Below, piece by piece: positions 7,772-16,061 of a stretch of 44,330 bases of DNA. Under the pieces are notes generated by a model. It did not search any database. It had not been told where the DNA came from and was given only the letters and a program-made list of their open reading frames with translations. Source of the DNA: Subdoligranulum sp. CAG:314 (GTDB taxonomy: Bacteria; Bacillota; Clostridia; Christensenellales; CAG-314); the NCBI GenBank assembly GCA_000437915.1, contig FR900991.1:26739-71068 (forward strand), read 5' to 3'. The first letter of the stretch is position 1. The number at the start of each line of letters is the position of its first letter. Made by a program: the position numbers and the translations under genes.

Positions 7772-8464
7772 GTGAACAACCAAAGGTTTAAGACTGTTTG
7801 CATTATGCTGGCTCTCGTCCTTCTGGTCTCGTGCGTGGCGTTGTTTTTAATAAGCACGACTGCGGACGCGGCGGTAATCAAGCAGGGCAGCAGCGGCGAA
7901 ACGGTCAGGAAAATACAGACCAAGCTGAAAAACTGGGGCTATTATACCGGCTCGGTTGACGGTATTTTCGGTTCCAAAACGCTTGCCGCAGTCAAGTATT
8001 TTCAGCGCAAAAACGGACTTGTGGTGGACGGCATAGTGGGAACAAAGACAGCCGCCGCCATGGGCATCAGTCTTTCGTCGTCCTCGGGCGGAACGGGCAG
8101 CGGCACGACAAGCAACAGCAATCTCTATCTGCTCGCCTGCTGCATTTACGGCGAGGCGCGCGGCGAAAGCTATACAGGCAAAGTCGCCATTGCGGCAGTC
8201 GTCCTCAACAGAGTAAAAAGCAGCAGTTTCCCCAACACAATCAGCGGGGTGATATATCAGCCCGGCGCTTTTACCGCCGTTTCCGACGGTCAAATCAATC
8301 TGGGCACCAACGACGAATGTATCAGAGCCGCGCAGGACGCGCTTAACGGCTGGGACCCCACATACGGATGTATTTATTATTACAATCCCCAAACGGCGAC
8401 CAACCAATGGATAAGGTCGCGTCCCATTGTCGTGACAATCGGAAAACACGTGTTCTGCACCTGA
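7772..8464 (+). CDS. sleB: spore cortex-lytic enzyme SleB
   Basis: Lytic transglycosylase that breaks the spore cortex during germination. The 230 residues show an N-terminal signal/membrane segment (about 9-33), a PG_binding_1 domain (about 36-95; GSSGETVRKIQTKL, YYTGSVDGIFG), a Ser/Gly/Thr linker and a Hydrolase_2 catalytic domain. The latter has YGEARGES, whose first Glu is the expected catalytic residue, then AAVVLNRVKS and PGAFTAV. GTG start with GGAGG at 7761-7765. ypeB follows 13 bases later, as in other spore formers. A weak sigma-G-like pair (ACATA 7707-7711, CTAAAACTA around 7727-7735) lies upstream, consistent with forespore expression but not firm. Confidence 0.95.
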   Translation: MNNQRFKTVCIMLALVLLVSCVALFLISTTADAAVIKQGSSGETVRKIQTKLKNWGYYTGSVDGIFGSKTLAAVKYFQRKNGLVVDGIVGTKTAAAMGISLSSSSGGTGSGTTSNSNLYLLACCIYGEARGESYTGKVAIAAVVLNRVKSSSFPNTISGVIYQPGAFTAVSDGQINLGTNDECIRAAQDALNGWDPTYGCIYYYNPQTATNQWIRSRPIVVTIGKHVFCT

Positions 8465-8477
8465 CGGGAGGGGAAAT

Positions 8478-9854
8478 ATGAGAGAAAATTTGAAACGTAG
8501 ACTGGACACTATACAAAAAAACATTTGGCTCACCTTTTTGGGTGTGGTTGCGGCTCTTGCCATTGCTCTGTCGGTGTTTTATTTCTTTAAAATGCGCGAT
8601 ATGCGTTTAAAGCGGGTAGCCAACGACGACGTATACAAGCAACAGCTTGAAAACCACTATCAGATGTCGCTTTTCAGACTGTGCGACAGCACCAAAAACG
8701 CGGACGCCAATCTTTCCAAGCTGGCGGTATCAAATTCGCCCGCCGTGCAGCAGGAGCTGCTGCTCAAAATTCAGAGCGAAGCGGACACCGCGCTGAGCGA
8801 TATTTCGGCGTTGCCTCTTGAATCCGAATTGTCGGGCAAAGCAAGCAGATTTTTCAATCAGTTATCCGACTACTGCTCGGTGACGGCAAAGGAAATTTCT
8901 TCGGGCAAGGCTTTGACGGACGCGCACCGCGAGAGCTTTAAAAACCTCAAAAGCGTTTCCGGCGGACTTTTGGCAAAGCTCGAAAGTATAACGACTCAAA
9001 ACACGGACAAACTTCTGATTAACGCTCTCGAAGGGGAGGGAGACAATTACCTGAACGACGGGCTGGGCGAAATGGAGGACAACGCCTTCGATTATCCGCA
9101 GCTTATTTACGACGGACCTTTTTCGGAAAGCGTAACAAACAAAAAGCTTGAAACGTCGAAAAAATGGACTACCGAAAGAATGACGGGAAAGCTGCGCGAG
9201 ATATTTTCCGATTACGAAATAGAAAGCATAGAATATGTCGGTTCGGTCAAGAGCAAGGCGGACGCCGAGCTGTTTGAAATGACTGCAAAGGACGGCAGAG
9301 TGTACTCCGCGGAGCTTACGAAGGACGGAAGGCTTTTGAGCCTTGACAGCTACAATGCGGAAGTTCCCGAAAAAGCCGAAAAGCTTTCGTGCGACGATTG
9401 CTCCGCCAAGGCGGAGGAAATGGCAAAAAAGCTCGGCTTCGACGTGAGCGCGAATTGGGTGTCCAAGCCGCTCGACGACAATACCATTTACGTCAACCTC
9501 GTAGCAAAGCAGGGCAGCTTCGTGCTTTATCCCGACCACGTAAAAATGGTTGTCGACGTCTATACCGGCAGAGTCGTCGGCGTGGAGGCGTTTGCTTATC
9601 TGGTAAACCATACGACTAGGCAGCTTCCCGAGGCGGACGGACTGGGCGCCGCAGTGGACAGGCTGGGAAATGATTTCGAGGTCACCGACACCAACTTTGC
9701 CGTCATACCGGTCGGAAACGACGAAAAGACGTGCTACGAGTTCAGAGGAATGTGCAACGGCGAGGAGTTTTTCGTTTATATCGACATGGAAACCAAAGAG
9801 GAAGTGGAAATACTCAAAATCTTGAAGGACAAAGAGGGCTATACCGTCCTTTAA
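8478..9854 (+). CDS. ypeB: germination protein YpeB
   Basis: Partner of SleB, required to keep SleB stable in the dormant spore. 458 residues with one N-terminal membrane helix (about 17-37), a helical middle region and C-terminal PepSY-type repeats, for example YVGSVKSKADAELFEMTAKD and a repeat ending with TYCEVDTG-like 'VDVYTGRVVGVEAF'. ATG preceded by GGGAGGGG. It forms an operon with sleB and ends at a terminator shared with rho. Confidence 0.93.
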   Translation: MRENLKRRLDTIQKNIWLTFLGVVAALAIALSVFYFFKMRDMRLKRVANDDVYKQQLENHYQMSLFRLCDSTKNADANLSKLAVSNSPAVQQELLLKIQSEADTALSDISALPLESELSGKASRFFNQLSDYCSVTAKEISSGKALTDAHRESFKNLKSVSGGLLAKLESITTQNTDKLLINALEGEGDNYLNDGLGEMEDNAFDYPQLIYDGPFSESVTNKKLETSKKWTTERMTGKLREIFSDYEIESIEYVGSVKSKADAELFEMTAKDGRVYSAELTKDGRLLSLDSYNAEVPEKAEKLSCDDCSAKAEEMAKKLGFDVSANWVSKPLDDNTIYVNLVAKQGSFVLYPDHVKMVVDVYTGRVVGVEAFAYLVNHTTRQLPEADGLGAAVDRLGNDFEVTDTNFAVIPVGNDEKTCYEFRGMCNGEEFFVYIDMETKEEVEILKILKDKEGYTVL

Positions 9855-9908
9855 TGACGGAAACAGTTCAAATTCAATTTTGTCTTAAAGACAGGTTTAA
9901 AGGTTGAA

Positions 9909-9945
9909 AAAGGAGCCTGATTCAAAGCATGAATCAGGCTCTTTT
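9909..9945. terminator. bidirectional terminator between ypeB and rho
   Basis: A perfect 11-bp stem GAGCCTGATTC/GAATCAGGCTC (9913-9923, 9931-9941) is followed by TTTT and preceded by AAAA, between convergent genes. Confidence 0.88.
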
Positions 9946-9963
9946 CGTTTATTTAATTTTTAT

Positions 9964-11433
9964 TTATTTGTCCGCGTTTTTCTTTGCCGTTAGCTTTAAC
10001 ATATCGATAAACTCGTCGTTGCTGGTTGTGCAGGTGAGCAGGTCGATAATCTGCTCGGTGGCAGCCTCCCTGTCAAGACGCGAAAACATTCTGCGCATCT
10101 GCCAAACGGCTTCAAGCTCCTTTTGCGGCAGCAGCAGGTCTTCGCGGCGCGTACTGCTCTTGTTGAGGTCGATGGCGGGGAAAATCCTCTTTTCGGAAAG
10201 TCCGCGGTCGAGGTGGATTTCCATATTGCCCGTGCCCTTGAACTCCTCGTATATTATGTCGTCCATACGGCTGCCCGTGTCCACGAGGGCTGTGGCAAGC
10301 ACGGTGAGACTTCCGCCTTCGGAGACCTTTCTCGCAGAACCGAAAAGCCTTTTAGGCTCCTGCAACGCGGAAATATCCAACCCTCCCGTGAGAGTGCGTC
10401 CCGATTGCTCGGCAGTCTGATTGTACGCGCGTCCGAGTCTTGTGATGCTGTCCATGAGTATAACCACGTCCTGACCGAACTCGACGCGTCTCTTGGCGTT
10501 TTTGAACACAAGCTCGGTGACGGCGATGTGGTGGACGGGACCTTGGTCAAAGGTGGAGCTGACTATTTCGGCGCTCTTTAAGCTGGTTTTGAAATCGGTC
10601 ACTTCCTCGGGGCGCTCGTCTACAAGCAGCACCACTACGTGTATGTCGGGATAGTTTGCAGAAATTGCCTGGGCGATTTTTTTGAGGAGAACCGTTTTTC
10701 CCGCTTTGGGGGGAGAAACGATGAGTCCGCGCTGCCCCTTGCCTATGGGGGAGATTAAATCGATTGCTCTCAACGCGAAGTCGTACTTGTTGGAAGCGTT
10801 TTCCAACTTGATTCTTTCGTCGGGGTATGCGGGTATTAACTCGTCGAAATTTTTATGCCGTCTCTGGGACAGCCTGTCGCACGGAACGTCGTTTATCGAA
10901 TGTACGAATATGAGAGAGGGATTGCGGTTGCGGTCGTAGGTCCTTGCGGTGCACTCGACCTTGTCTCCAGCCTTCATGGAAAATCTTCTTATTTGCGGCA
11001 TGGGTACGTATATATCCCTCGTCCCCAAATAAAAATTGTTGGTGCGCAGAAAACCGTAGCCGTCCTGCATAATTTCGAGAATGCCCGAAACTCTTTCCTC
11101 GGGGACGGTCTGCTCTTCTCTGCCATCCTCAACCGTGCCGTCCGTTTCGGGAATGGAAATTTCAGGCAGCAGCTGGCTTACGCCTTCGCCCGCAAGTCCC
11201 GTGGGCGTGACAAAGGAGTTGGGAGGATTGAATACGATTCTCTGCTTGGGAGGTCTGCCCCTGCCCGAGCTTTGCACGGGTTGTTTCAGTCCCTCCTGAA
11301 TGTCTATAATCCATCTGGCGAGAATGTCCTTGGTTTTGTTTGTGGGGCTGGGGACGCCCTCCTGCGCGGCGACTGCGCGAAGGTCGGTAAACGTCATTGC
11401 CATCAAGCTTTCGTAGGTGTATTTGGAATTCAA
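9964..11433 (-). CDS. rho: transcription termination factor Rho
   Basis: Hexameric RNA-dependent ATPase that releases RNA polymerase. The 489 residues contain an N-terminal Rho_N/SAP-like helical part (about 1-50), a Pro/Gly-rich insert (about 50-115), a cold-shock-type RNA-binding domain (GILEIMQDGYGFLR), Walker A SPPKAGKT, Walker B VVLLVDERPEEV, the Q-loop FDQGPVHHI and R-loop segments near ALVDTGSRMDD. The start is TTG 11433 with AAGAGGT 6 bases upstream. It seems monocistronic. Identification is secure. Confidence 0.96.
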   Translation of the reverse strand: MNSKYTYESLMAMTFTDLRAVAAQEGVPSPTNKTKDILARWIIDIQEGLKQPVQSSGRGRPPKQRIVFNPPNSFVTPTGLAGEGVSQLLPEISIPETDGTVEDGREEQTVPEERVSGILEIMQDGYGFLRTNNFYLGTRDIYVPMPQIRRFSMKAGDKVECTARTYDRNRNPSLIFVHSINDVPCDRLSQRRHKNFDELIPAYPDERIKLENASNKYDFALRAIDLISPIGKGQRGLIVSPPKAGKTVLLKKIAQAISANYPDIHVVVLLVDERPEEVTDFKTSLKSAEIVSSTFDQGPVHHIAVTELVFKNAKRRVEFGQDVVILMDSITRLGRAYNQTAEQSGRTLTGGLDISALQEPKRLFGSARKVSEGGSLTVLATALVDTGSRMDDIIYEEFKGTGNMEIHLDRGLSEKRIFPAIDLNKSSTRREDLLLPQKELEAVWQMRRMFSRLDREAATEQIIDLLTCTTSNDEFIDMLKLTAKKNADK

Positions 11434-11807
11434 AGCAATTACCTCTTAAAAATTAAAATCGTATCGGAAAAAGGAAAACCCTTTCGGCTTTTTTGCCCGT
11501 ATTATTTGACAAATCGGACAAACTTTTGTTATTGTCTCAATAATAATATATTATTAGGCTTTGCGGGATAATATAACCTTGCACGCAAAAATATAACAAC
11601 AAAATTTAAGCGAAAATTATCACTTATTGTAATTATAGCAGGACTTTTGTTTTTTGTAAACAAATAAAAGTGTATAATTTGCAATTTTCCGAAATTATTG
11701 TACTTAATTTTATAAAAAATTCTTTTCTTCACAGTTTTTTGTGAAAAATTAAAATGTCAAAAAAAGAACTTAAAACAAATTACAAATATTTTAGAAAAAT
11801 ATATGAC
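11434..11807. other. AT-rich spacer between rho and the DMT exporter
   Basis: About 370 bases, strongly AT-rich, presumably holding the rho promoter on the minus strand, but I cannot choose one with confidence. A plus-strand TTGACA (11506-11511) has no convincing -10 and no gene ahead of it. I see no ORF with a ribosome binding site. Confidence 0.5.
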
Positions 11808-11833
11808 AAGGTCCGGCTTTTAAGCCGGACCTT
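11808..11833 (-). terminator. hairpin downstream of the DMT exporter
   Basis: A perfect 12-bp stem AAGGTCCGGCTT/AAGCCGGACCTT has a 2-nt centre. It lies 48 bases past the stop of the minus-strand exporter. The U-tract is weak on both strands, so termination may be inefficient. Confidence 0.55.
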
Positions 11834-11880
11834 TGAAGTTAATTGACGTTGCAATTAGTTAAGGGATTGAAAAAGCGCTT

Positions 11881-13050
11881 TCAGCTTTCCCTGTCGTCTG
11901 CGTCGCTTTGCAAATTTTCCTGTTTGTCCGTTTCGCACAGAGTCTGCCTGATTGACGGAATCTGCGCCGCGCCTATAACCTCCGAAATCGCGGGCAGCTC
12001 GACGGGCGGCTGTTCCTCCCGCGTCCGTCCGTTTTCTGTTTCGGCTTTTTCCGCAGGCGGTTCCGCCTTGTGCGTGCCGTCGTCAGGCGCCGCTTCGGGC
12101 TGCGGGGAAGCCGAAGGAACCGGCTTGGGTCTTGTCGCCCATCCGGTGTAAAACACGGCTGCAAGTATGAGAGCGCCGCCGACAACGGTGCTCCATTTGA
12201 AGCTTTCCATGCCGAAAATCATGCTGAACACGGCGCCGAAAGCCGATTCGGAGCTTAATATCAGAGTCACTTTGGTAGGGTTCATAACCGTCTGCGCTTT
12301 TGTCTGTACGAGATAGGCGTAAAAGGAGCAGAGGACGGTTATGCCCGTTATGCTCAGCCCGAAACCAAGCGAAAACACGCCGTTTTCGGTAAAGGGCGCC
12401 CATTTCAGCTCGGAAAACGGAATTTTGGGCAGGTCTACAATGAGATAATAAGCAAGAAAAAGAACGCTTGCTACGGCGAACATCGAAAAGGTGAGGGAAA
12501 TGCTGTCCGTTTTTTCCAATGCCTTGGTCATGGCGAGGACGTGGAAGGAAAACAGGATTGCCGACGCCAACGCCATAAGCTCGCCTATGCCGAAAGAAAG
12601 CTGCATTCCGCCTTCCCCGCCCATGCAGATGACGAGCACGCCTATGACCGAAACGCCCGCGCAAACGTACACGGTGACGGGAGTTTTGTATTTGCGGAAA
12701 AATATGGCGCACAGTATGGGCACGATGACGACGTTGGTTGCCGTGAAAAACGCCGCGTTGGAGGGAGTCGTGTACTCCTGACACATGACGTTGAAAAGAA
12801 AGCCCGCAAACAGCAGCACGCCGCAGACCAGGCTCATCAAAATGTTTTCTTTTCGGATTTTGATTTTCCTGTTGAAAATCGCGGCAATCAAAATCGCGCT
12901 CACTCCGAATCTGAACAGACAAATCAGGCTGGAGGGCGCGTTGGACTGCTGCGCCCAGGGTATGAACACGAAGCCCATACCCCAGAACACAGCTATGGAA
13001 ACGACAAGTATTGTGTAAAAAATTTCTGTATTTAGTTTTTTGGTTGCCAT
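11881..13050 (-). CDS. DMT-superfamily (EamA) permease with long hydrophilic tail
   Basis: 389 residues. The first 300 or so form about ten membrane helices in two EamA halves (for example VVSIAVFWGMGFVFIPWAQQ at the start of half 1 and SLGFGLSITGITVLCSFYAYL in half 2). Family members export metabolites or amino acids; the substrate cannot be told here. The last 85 or so residues are Pro/Glu/Ala-rich, polar and probably disordered, unlike typical 290-310-residue relatives. ATG at 13050 with AAAGG upstream. The ribosome binding site and start codon lie within an 11-bp inverted repeat (13049-13079), so expression may depend on read-through from the pot operon. Confidence 0.85.
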   Translation of the reverse strand: MATKKLNTEIFYTILVVSIAVFWGMGFVFIPWAQQSNAPSSLICLFRFGVSAILIAAIFNRKIKIRKENILMSLVCGVLLFAGFLFNVMCQEYTTPSNAAFFTATNVVIVPILCAIFFRKYKTPVTVYVCAGVSVIGVLVICMGGEGGMQLSFGIGELMALASAILFSFHVLAMTKALEKTDSISLTFSMFAVASVLFLAYYLIVDLPKIPFSELKWAPFTENGVFSLGFGLSITGITVLCSFYAYLVQTKAQTVMNPTKVTLILSSESAFGAVFSMIFGMESFKWSTVVGGALILAAVFYTGWATRPKPVPSASPQPEAAPDDGTHKAEPPAEKAETENGRTREEQPPVELPAISEVIGAAQIPSIRQTLCETDKQENLQSDADDRES

Positions 13051-13079
13051 AAAAATAACCTTTGTCGTGTTATTTTTAT
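13049..13079 (-). terminator. AT-rich hairpin between potD and the DMT exporter
   Basis: A perfect 11-bp inverted repeat ATAAAAATAAC (13049-13059)/GTTATTTTTAT (13069-13079) with a 9-nt loop. On the minus strand the 3' arm carries a T-rich run and overlaps the exporter's ribosome binding site. It may be a terminator for potD, a translation-control hairpin, or both. Confidence 0.5.
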
Positions 13080-13135
13080 TCGTCTATTGATTTGCTTTCA
13101 AAGCCGGTGAGGACAAATATACCCACAGCGAGTCA

Positions 13136-14482
13136 TTATTTCTTTACGCGCCTGTTTTTGTTTCGTCTGACCAAGAAGATTGCGATGCCTGCAATGACCA
13201 AAACGGCTACGACACCGATTATAATCCACAAAGTTGTTAAATCTGTGTTGCTTGAAACGACTCTTTCCCACATGGCTACCACAACGTCGTTTCTTGCTCC
13301 GAAATCCTTCATGACGCCGAGACTTTCGGTGATTTCAGGGTATCTTCTTTCGTCGGCAAAAAACTCCGCCGCGTCGTATTCCGCTTCTTCGAGCAGGGCA
13401 AGCGCCGCTTCGCTGCTTTCAAACACCGACTTGTCGACGGCGGAGGTGTAGCCTATTTCCAGCATATTGCTCATGGCGATTTCAGGCTCGTTGAGGAAAG
13501 CGATGAAATAGTTTGCCGCTTCCTTGTTTTTTGCGTTTTTTGGAATCACCCAGCCGTCGAACCATACGTTGCCGCCAACTTCGGGCACGAAATAGTCAAG
13601 CGCGGGAGCGGAGGAGGAGGCTTCGGCTTCTTCGATTGCGTAAAGCGCGTCGCCGCTCCAAGCGAGGTCGACGAGACCTTTTTCGGAAATCATTTCCTGT
13701 TTTCCGAAGTCCACCTCATAGCCTTTGAGCACGTCCTTTTGCCTGACAAGCAGCTCCTCGACGGCAGCCAGCATGGTGTCGTCGTTTGTGTTTATCAGCT
13801 CCTGAACGGATTTGTTTTTGTGCGCGTCGGGAAGCAGATTGTATTCCTTGAGATACATGACGGCGGCGCAATAGGAGTCGCGTATGCTGTCCTTCATGAA
13901 TATTTTGCCGTTGAGAGCTTCGTTTCCGTTTTCGTTCCAGAGCAGTCCCCAGCCCTTTGCGAGGTCGGCTTCCGTCACGACGTCGGCGTTGTAGAGAATG
14001 CCGAGCGTTCCCCACATATACGGTACGAAATAATCCGTGATGTCAACGGTTTCCCCGCCGTCGGTGGTAAAGGTGCCGAACACGTTTCTCACCGCTTCGT
14101 ATATGGCGGAGTTTACGTTGGAAATGGTGGAAACCTTGGTTTTGTCGATTTTTTCCAGCAAATCGTGTTGCAGCAGCTTTTCGATTGCGTATTCGCTGGG
14201 CGCGATGACGTCAACCACGGCGTCGCCGTTTATTATGTTGGTGAGCATTGTTTCGTTGGTGTCGAAAGTGGAATAGTTGACCTTGACGGTTTTTCCCGTC
14301 TTGGCCTTGTAATATTCGTTGAAATCGTTTTGCAATTCCGTTTTGCTGTAAATGTAGTCCTCCCAATTGTAGACGGTTATTTCTTCGTCATAGCTGTCGC
14401 CGCAGGCGGCAAACAGGGCGAGAGAGGCGGCAAGCATAAGAGTTGCCAACAGCAGGGAAAAGATTTTGGCGGTTTTTTTCAT
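13136..14482 (-). CDS. potD: spermidine/putrescine ABC transporter, substrate-binding lipoprotein
   Basis: Captures extracellular polyamine for PotABC. 448 residues: signal peptide with lipobox LALFAAC (lipidated Cys at 27), then a PotD/PotF-type type-2 binding fold starting ITVYNWEDYIYSKTE and continuing VIAPSEYAIEKLL, DYFVPYMWGTLGILYN, VDLAWSGDALYAI and VPEVGGNVWFDGWVIPKNA. Unusually, there is a second membrane segment at the C terminus (about 418-438, IIIGVVAVLVIAGIAIFLV) followed by a basic tail, so the protein could be anchored at both ends. It is the last pot gene and its ATG overlaps the potC stop by 4 bases (ATGA). Confidence 0.92.
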   Translation of the reverse strand: MKKTAKIFSLLLATLMLAASLALFAACGDSYDEEITVYNWEDYIYSKTELQNDFNEYYKAKTGKTVKVNYSTFDTNETMLTNIINGDAVVDVIAPSEYAIEKLLQHDLLEKIDKTKVSTISNVNSAIYEAVRNVFGTFTTDGGETVDITDYFVPYMWGTLGILYNADVVTEADLAKGWGLLWNENGNEALNGKIFMKDSIRDSYCAAVMYLKEYNLLPDAHKNKSVQELINTNDDTMLAAVEELLVRQKDVLKGYEVDFGKQEMISEKGLVDLAWSGDALYAIEEAEASSSAPALDYFVPEVGGNVWFDGWVIPKNAKNKEAANYFIAFLNEPEIAMSNMLEIGYTSAVDKSVFESSEAALALLEEAEYDAAEFFADERRYPEITESLGVMKDFGARNDVVVAMWERVVSSNTDLTTLWIIIGVVAVLVIAGIAIFLVRRNKNRRVKK

Positions 14483-15282
14483 TTTTGTACAGCTCCTTTT
14501 TTAGATTGTTTTTTCAGATTTATTATCAGCAGCGTGCTCAGCACGACCACGAAGATAATCGAGAAGATGGCAAACCAGAACGGCTCCATGCCCTTGACGC
14601 GCACGTCGGAATAAATGTAAGTGGACAGCGTCTCTATATTTGTTCCCGTGCCCTTGTTGAATTGGGTTATGATAAAGTCGTCCATGGACAGCGTAAAGCT
14701 CATGACAAAGCCTGACAGGATTGCGGGGGCGAGCAGCGGAAACATGACTTTGAACAGCGCTCTCGTGGGACCTGCGCCTAGGTCGAGCGCCGCTTCGTAG
14801 ATGTTGGGGTCAAGCTGCATGAGTCTCGGCATGACGGACAGCACGACGTAAGGCGTACAGAACGCGATGTGGGAAATAATCAGCTGAGCGTAGCCCTTGG
14901 GTATAAATTTGACGGTAGCAAAAAACACCATAAGGGAAATCGCCATGACTATTTCGCTGTTTATTACGGGCAGCTGATTTATATTTTCCACTATGCGGCG
15001 CGTTTTTTTGCCCATACAGAATATTCCGATTGTCGCAAACGTCCCGAGCACGGTCGCCGCCGAAGAGGAAACGACGGCTATGAGAAGCGTGTTTTTTATG
15101 GCGCTCCACAGCTCCGGGCTTTTGGGGCTTGTGAAAATAGAGACATACGACTCGAAGCTGAAGCCGTTGTCAAAGCTGAATCTGCTGGTGTTGAAGAAGG
15201 AGAACAGTATGACCAACAGAATCGGGGCGTACATGATTGCAAGCATTATATAAATATAAGCTTTGGATAACCATTTTTTCAT
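14479..15282 (-). CDS. potC: spermidine/putrescine ABC transporter permease PotC
   Basis: 267-residue inner-membrane permease with six predicted helices and the EAA loop EAALDLGAGPTRALFKVMFPLLAPAI that contacts PotA (given here only as landmark; key residues E-A-A and G). The start is ATG 15282 with AGAGGTG 5 bases upstream. The frame is open further upstream but that part is not membrane-like. ATGA overlaps join it to potB upstream and potD downstream, so the subunits are translationally coupled. Confidence 0.93.
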   Translation of the reverse strand: MKKWLSKAYIYIMLAIMYAPILLVILFSFFNTSRFSFDNGFSFESYVSIFTSPKSPELWSAIKNTLLIAVVSSSAATVLGTFATIGIFCMGKKTRRIVENINQLPVINSEIVMAISLMVFFATVKFIPKGYAQLIISHIAFCTPYVVLSVMPRLMQLDPNIYEAALDLGAGPTRALFKVMFPLLAPAILSGFVMSFTLSMDDFIITQFNKGTGTNIETLSTYIYSDVRVKGMEPFWFAIFSIIFVVVLSTLLIINLKKQSKKGAVQK

Positions 15283-16061
15283 ATCACACCTCTGTTGTAA
15301 ACGTCCTTGTTGAATCTGTTCATAAAGAAATTGGACAACAGCACCAGCGCGAGCATAATCAGGCTCATTACGCTTCCCACTCCGTAAGTTTCGATGTGGT
15401 TGAATTTGAGGTTTATCGAATCTCCGAACAGCTTGATTGTGTTGTTTGAAAGCAGCTCGCTTATGGCAAAGGTGGAGATGGTGGGGATAAACACCATGGT
15501 TATGCCCGAAATAATCCCCGGCAGCGACAGAGGAAGCACCGTTTTGAGAAATACGGTAAACGGGTCGGCTCCGAGGTCGCCCGCCGCTTCGGCGTAGCTT
15601 TTGTCTATGTTTGACAGCGTAGTGTGCAGAGGCAGTATCATAAAGGGCAGATAGTTGTATACCATACCGAAAATAACGGTGCCTATGCCGAGCTTTACGC
15701 CCATCCATTCAAAAATAGACTTGGTGGCGAGCGTGCGAATCAGAAAGTTTACCCACATTGGCAGGATAAAGAGCAGCACGAGTATTTTTCCGCTTTCCGT
15801 TTTGCTCAGAATGTACGCTATGGGGTATCCGAGCAGCAGACAGAGCAGGGTGGTCACAAATCCCACGATAAGGCTGACTGCCAGCACGTCCAGACTGCTT
15901 CTGTCCGAAAAAAAGTCAACAAAGTTGTCGAGTGTCAGCTTTCCGTCAGCAAGAAAGGCGTTGACCAAAACTATGACAAGCGGCGTAACGATAAAGAGCA
16001 GCATGAACAGTATGTAGGGCCAAGCGAAAACCTTTCGGCTCATACGAAAATTTTTAATCAT
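15279..16061 (-). CDS. potB: spermidine/putrescine ABC transporter permease PotB
   Basis: 260-residue permease with six membrane helices; pairs with PotC to form the polyamine channel. The segment AEAAGDLGADPFTVFLK is the EAA loop. I start at ATG 16061, which overlaps the end of potA and has GAGGAGG about 9 bases upstream. An upstream start in the same frame would lie inside potA without a better site. The potB stop and potC start overlap as ATGA. Confidence 0.93.
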   Translation of the reverse strand: MIKNFRMSRKVFAWPYILFMLLFIVTPLVIVLVNAFLADGKLTLDNFVDFFSDRSSLDVLAVSLIVGFVTTLLCLLLGYPIAYILSKTESGKILVLLFILPMWVNFLIRTLATKSIFEWMGVKLGIGTVIFGMVYNYLPFMILPLHTTLSNIDKSYAEAAGDLGADPFTVFLKTVLPLSLPGIISGITMVFIPTISTFAISELLSNNTIKLFGDSINLKFNHIETYGVGSVMSLIMLALVLLSNFFMNRFNKDVYNRGVI

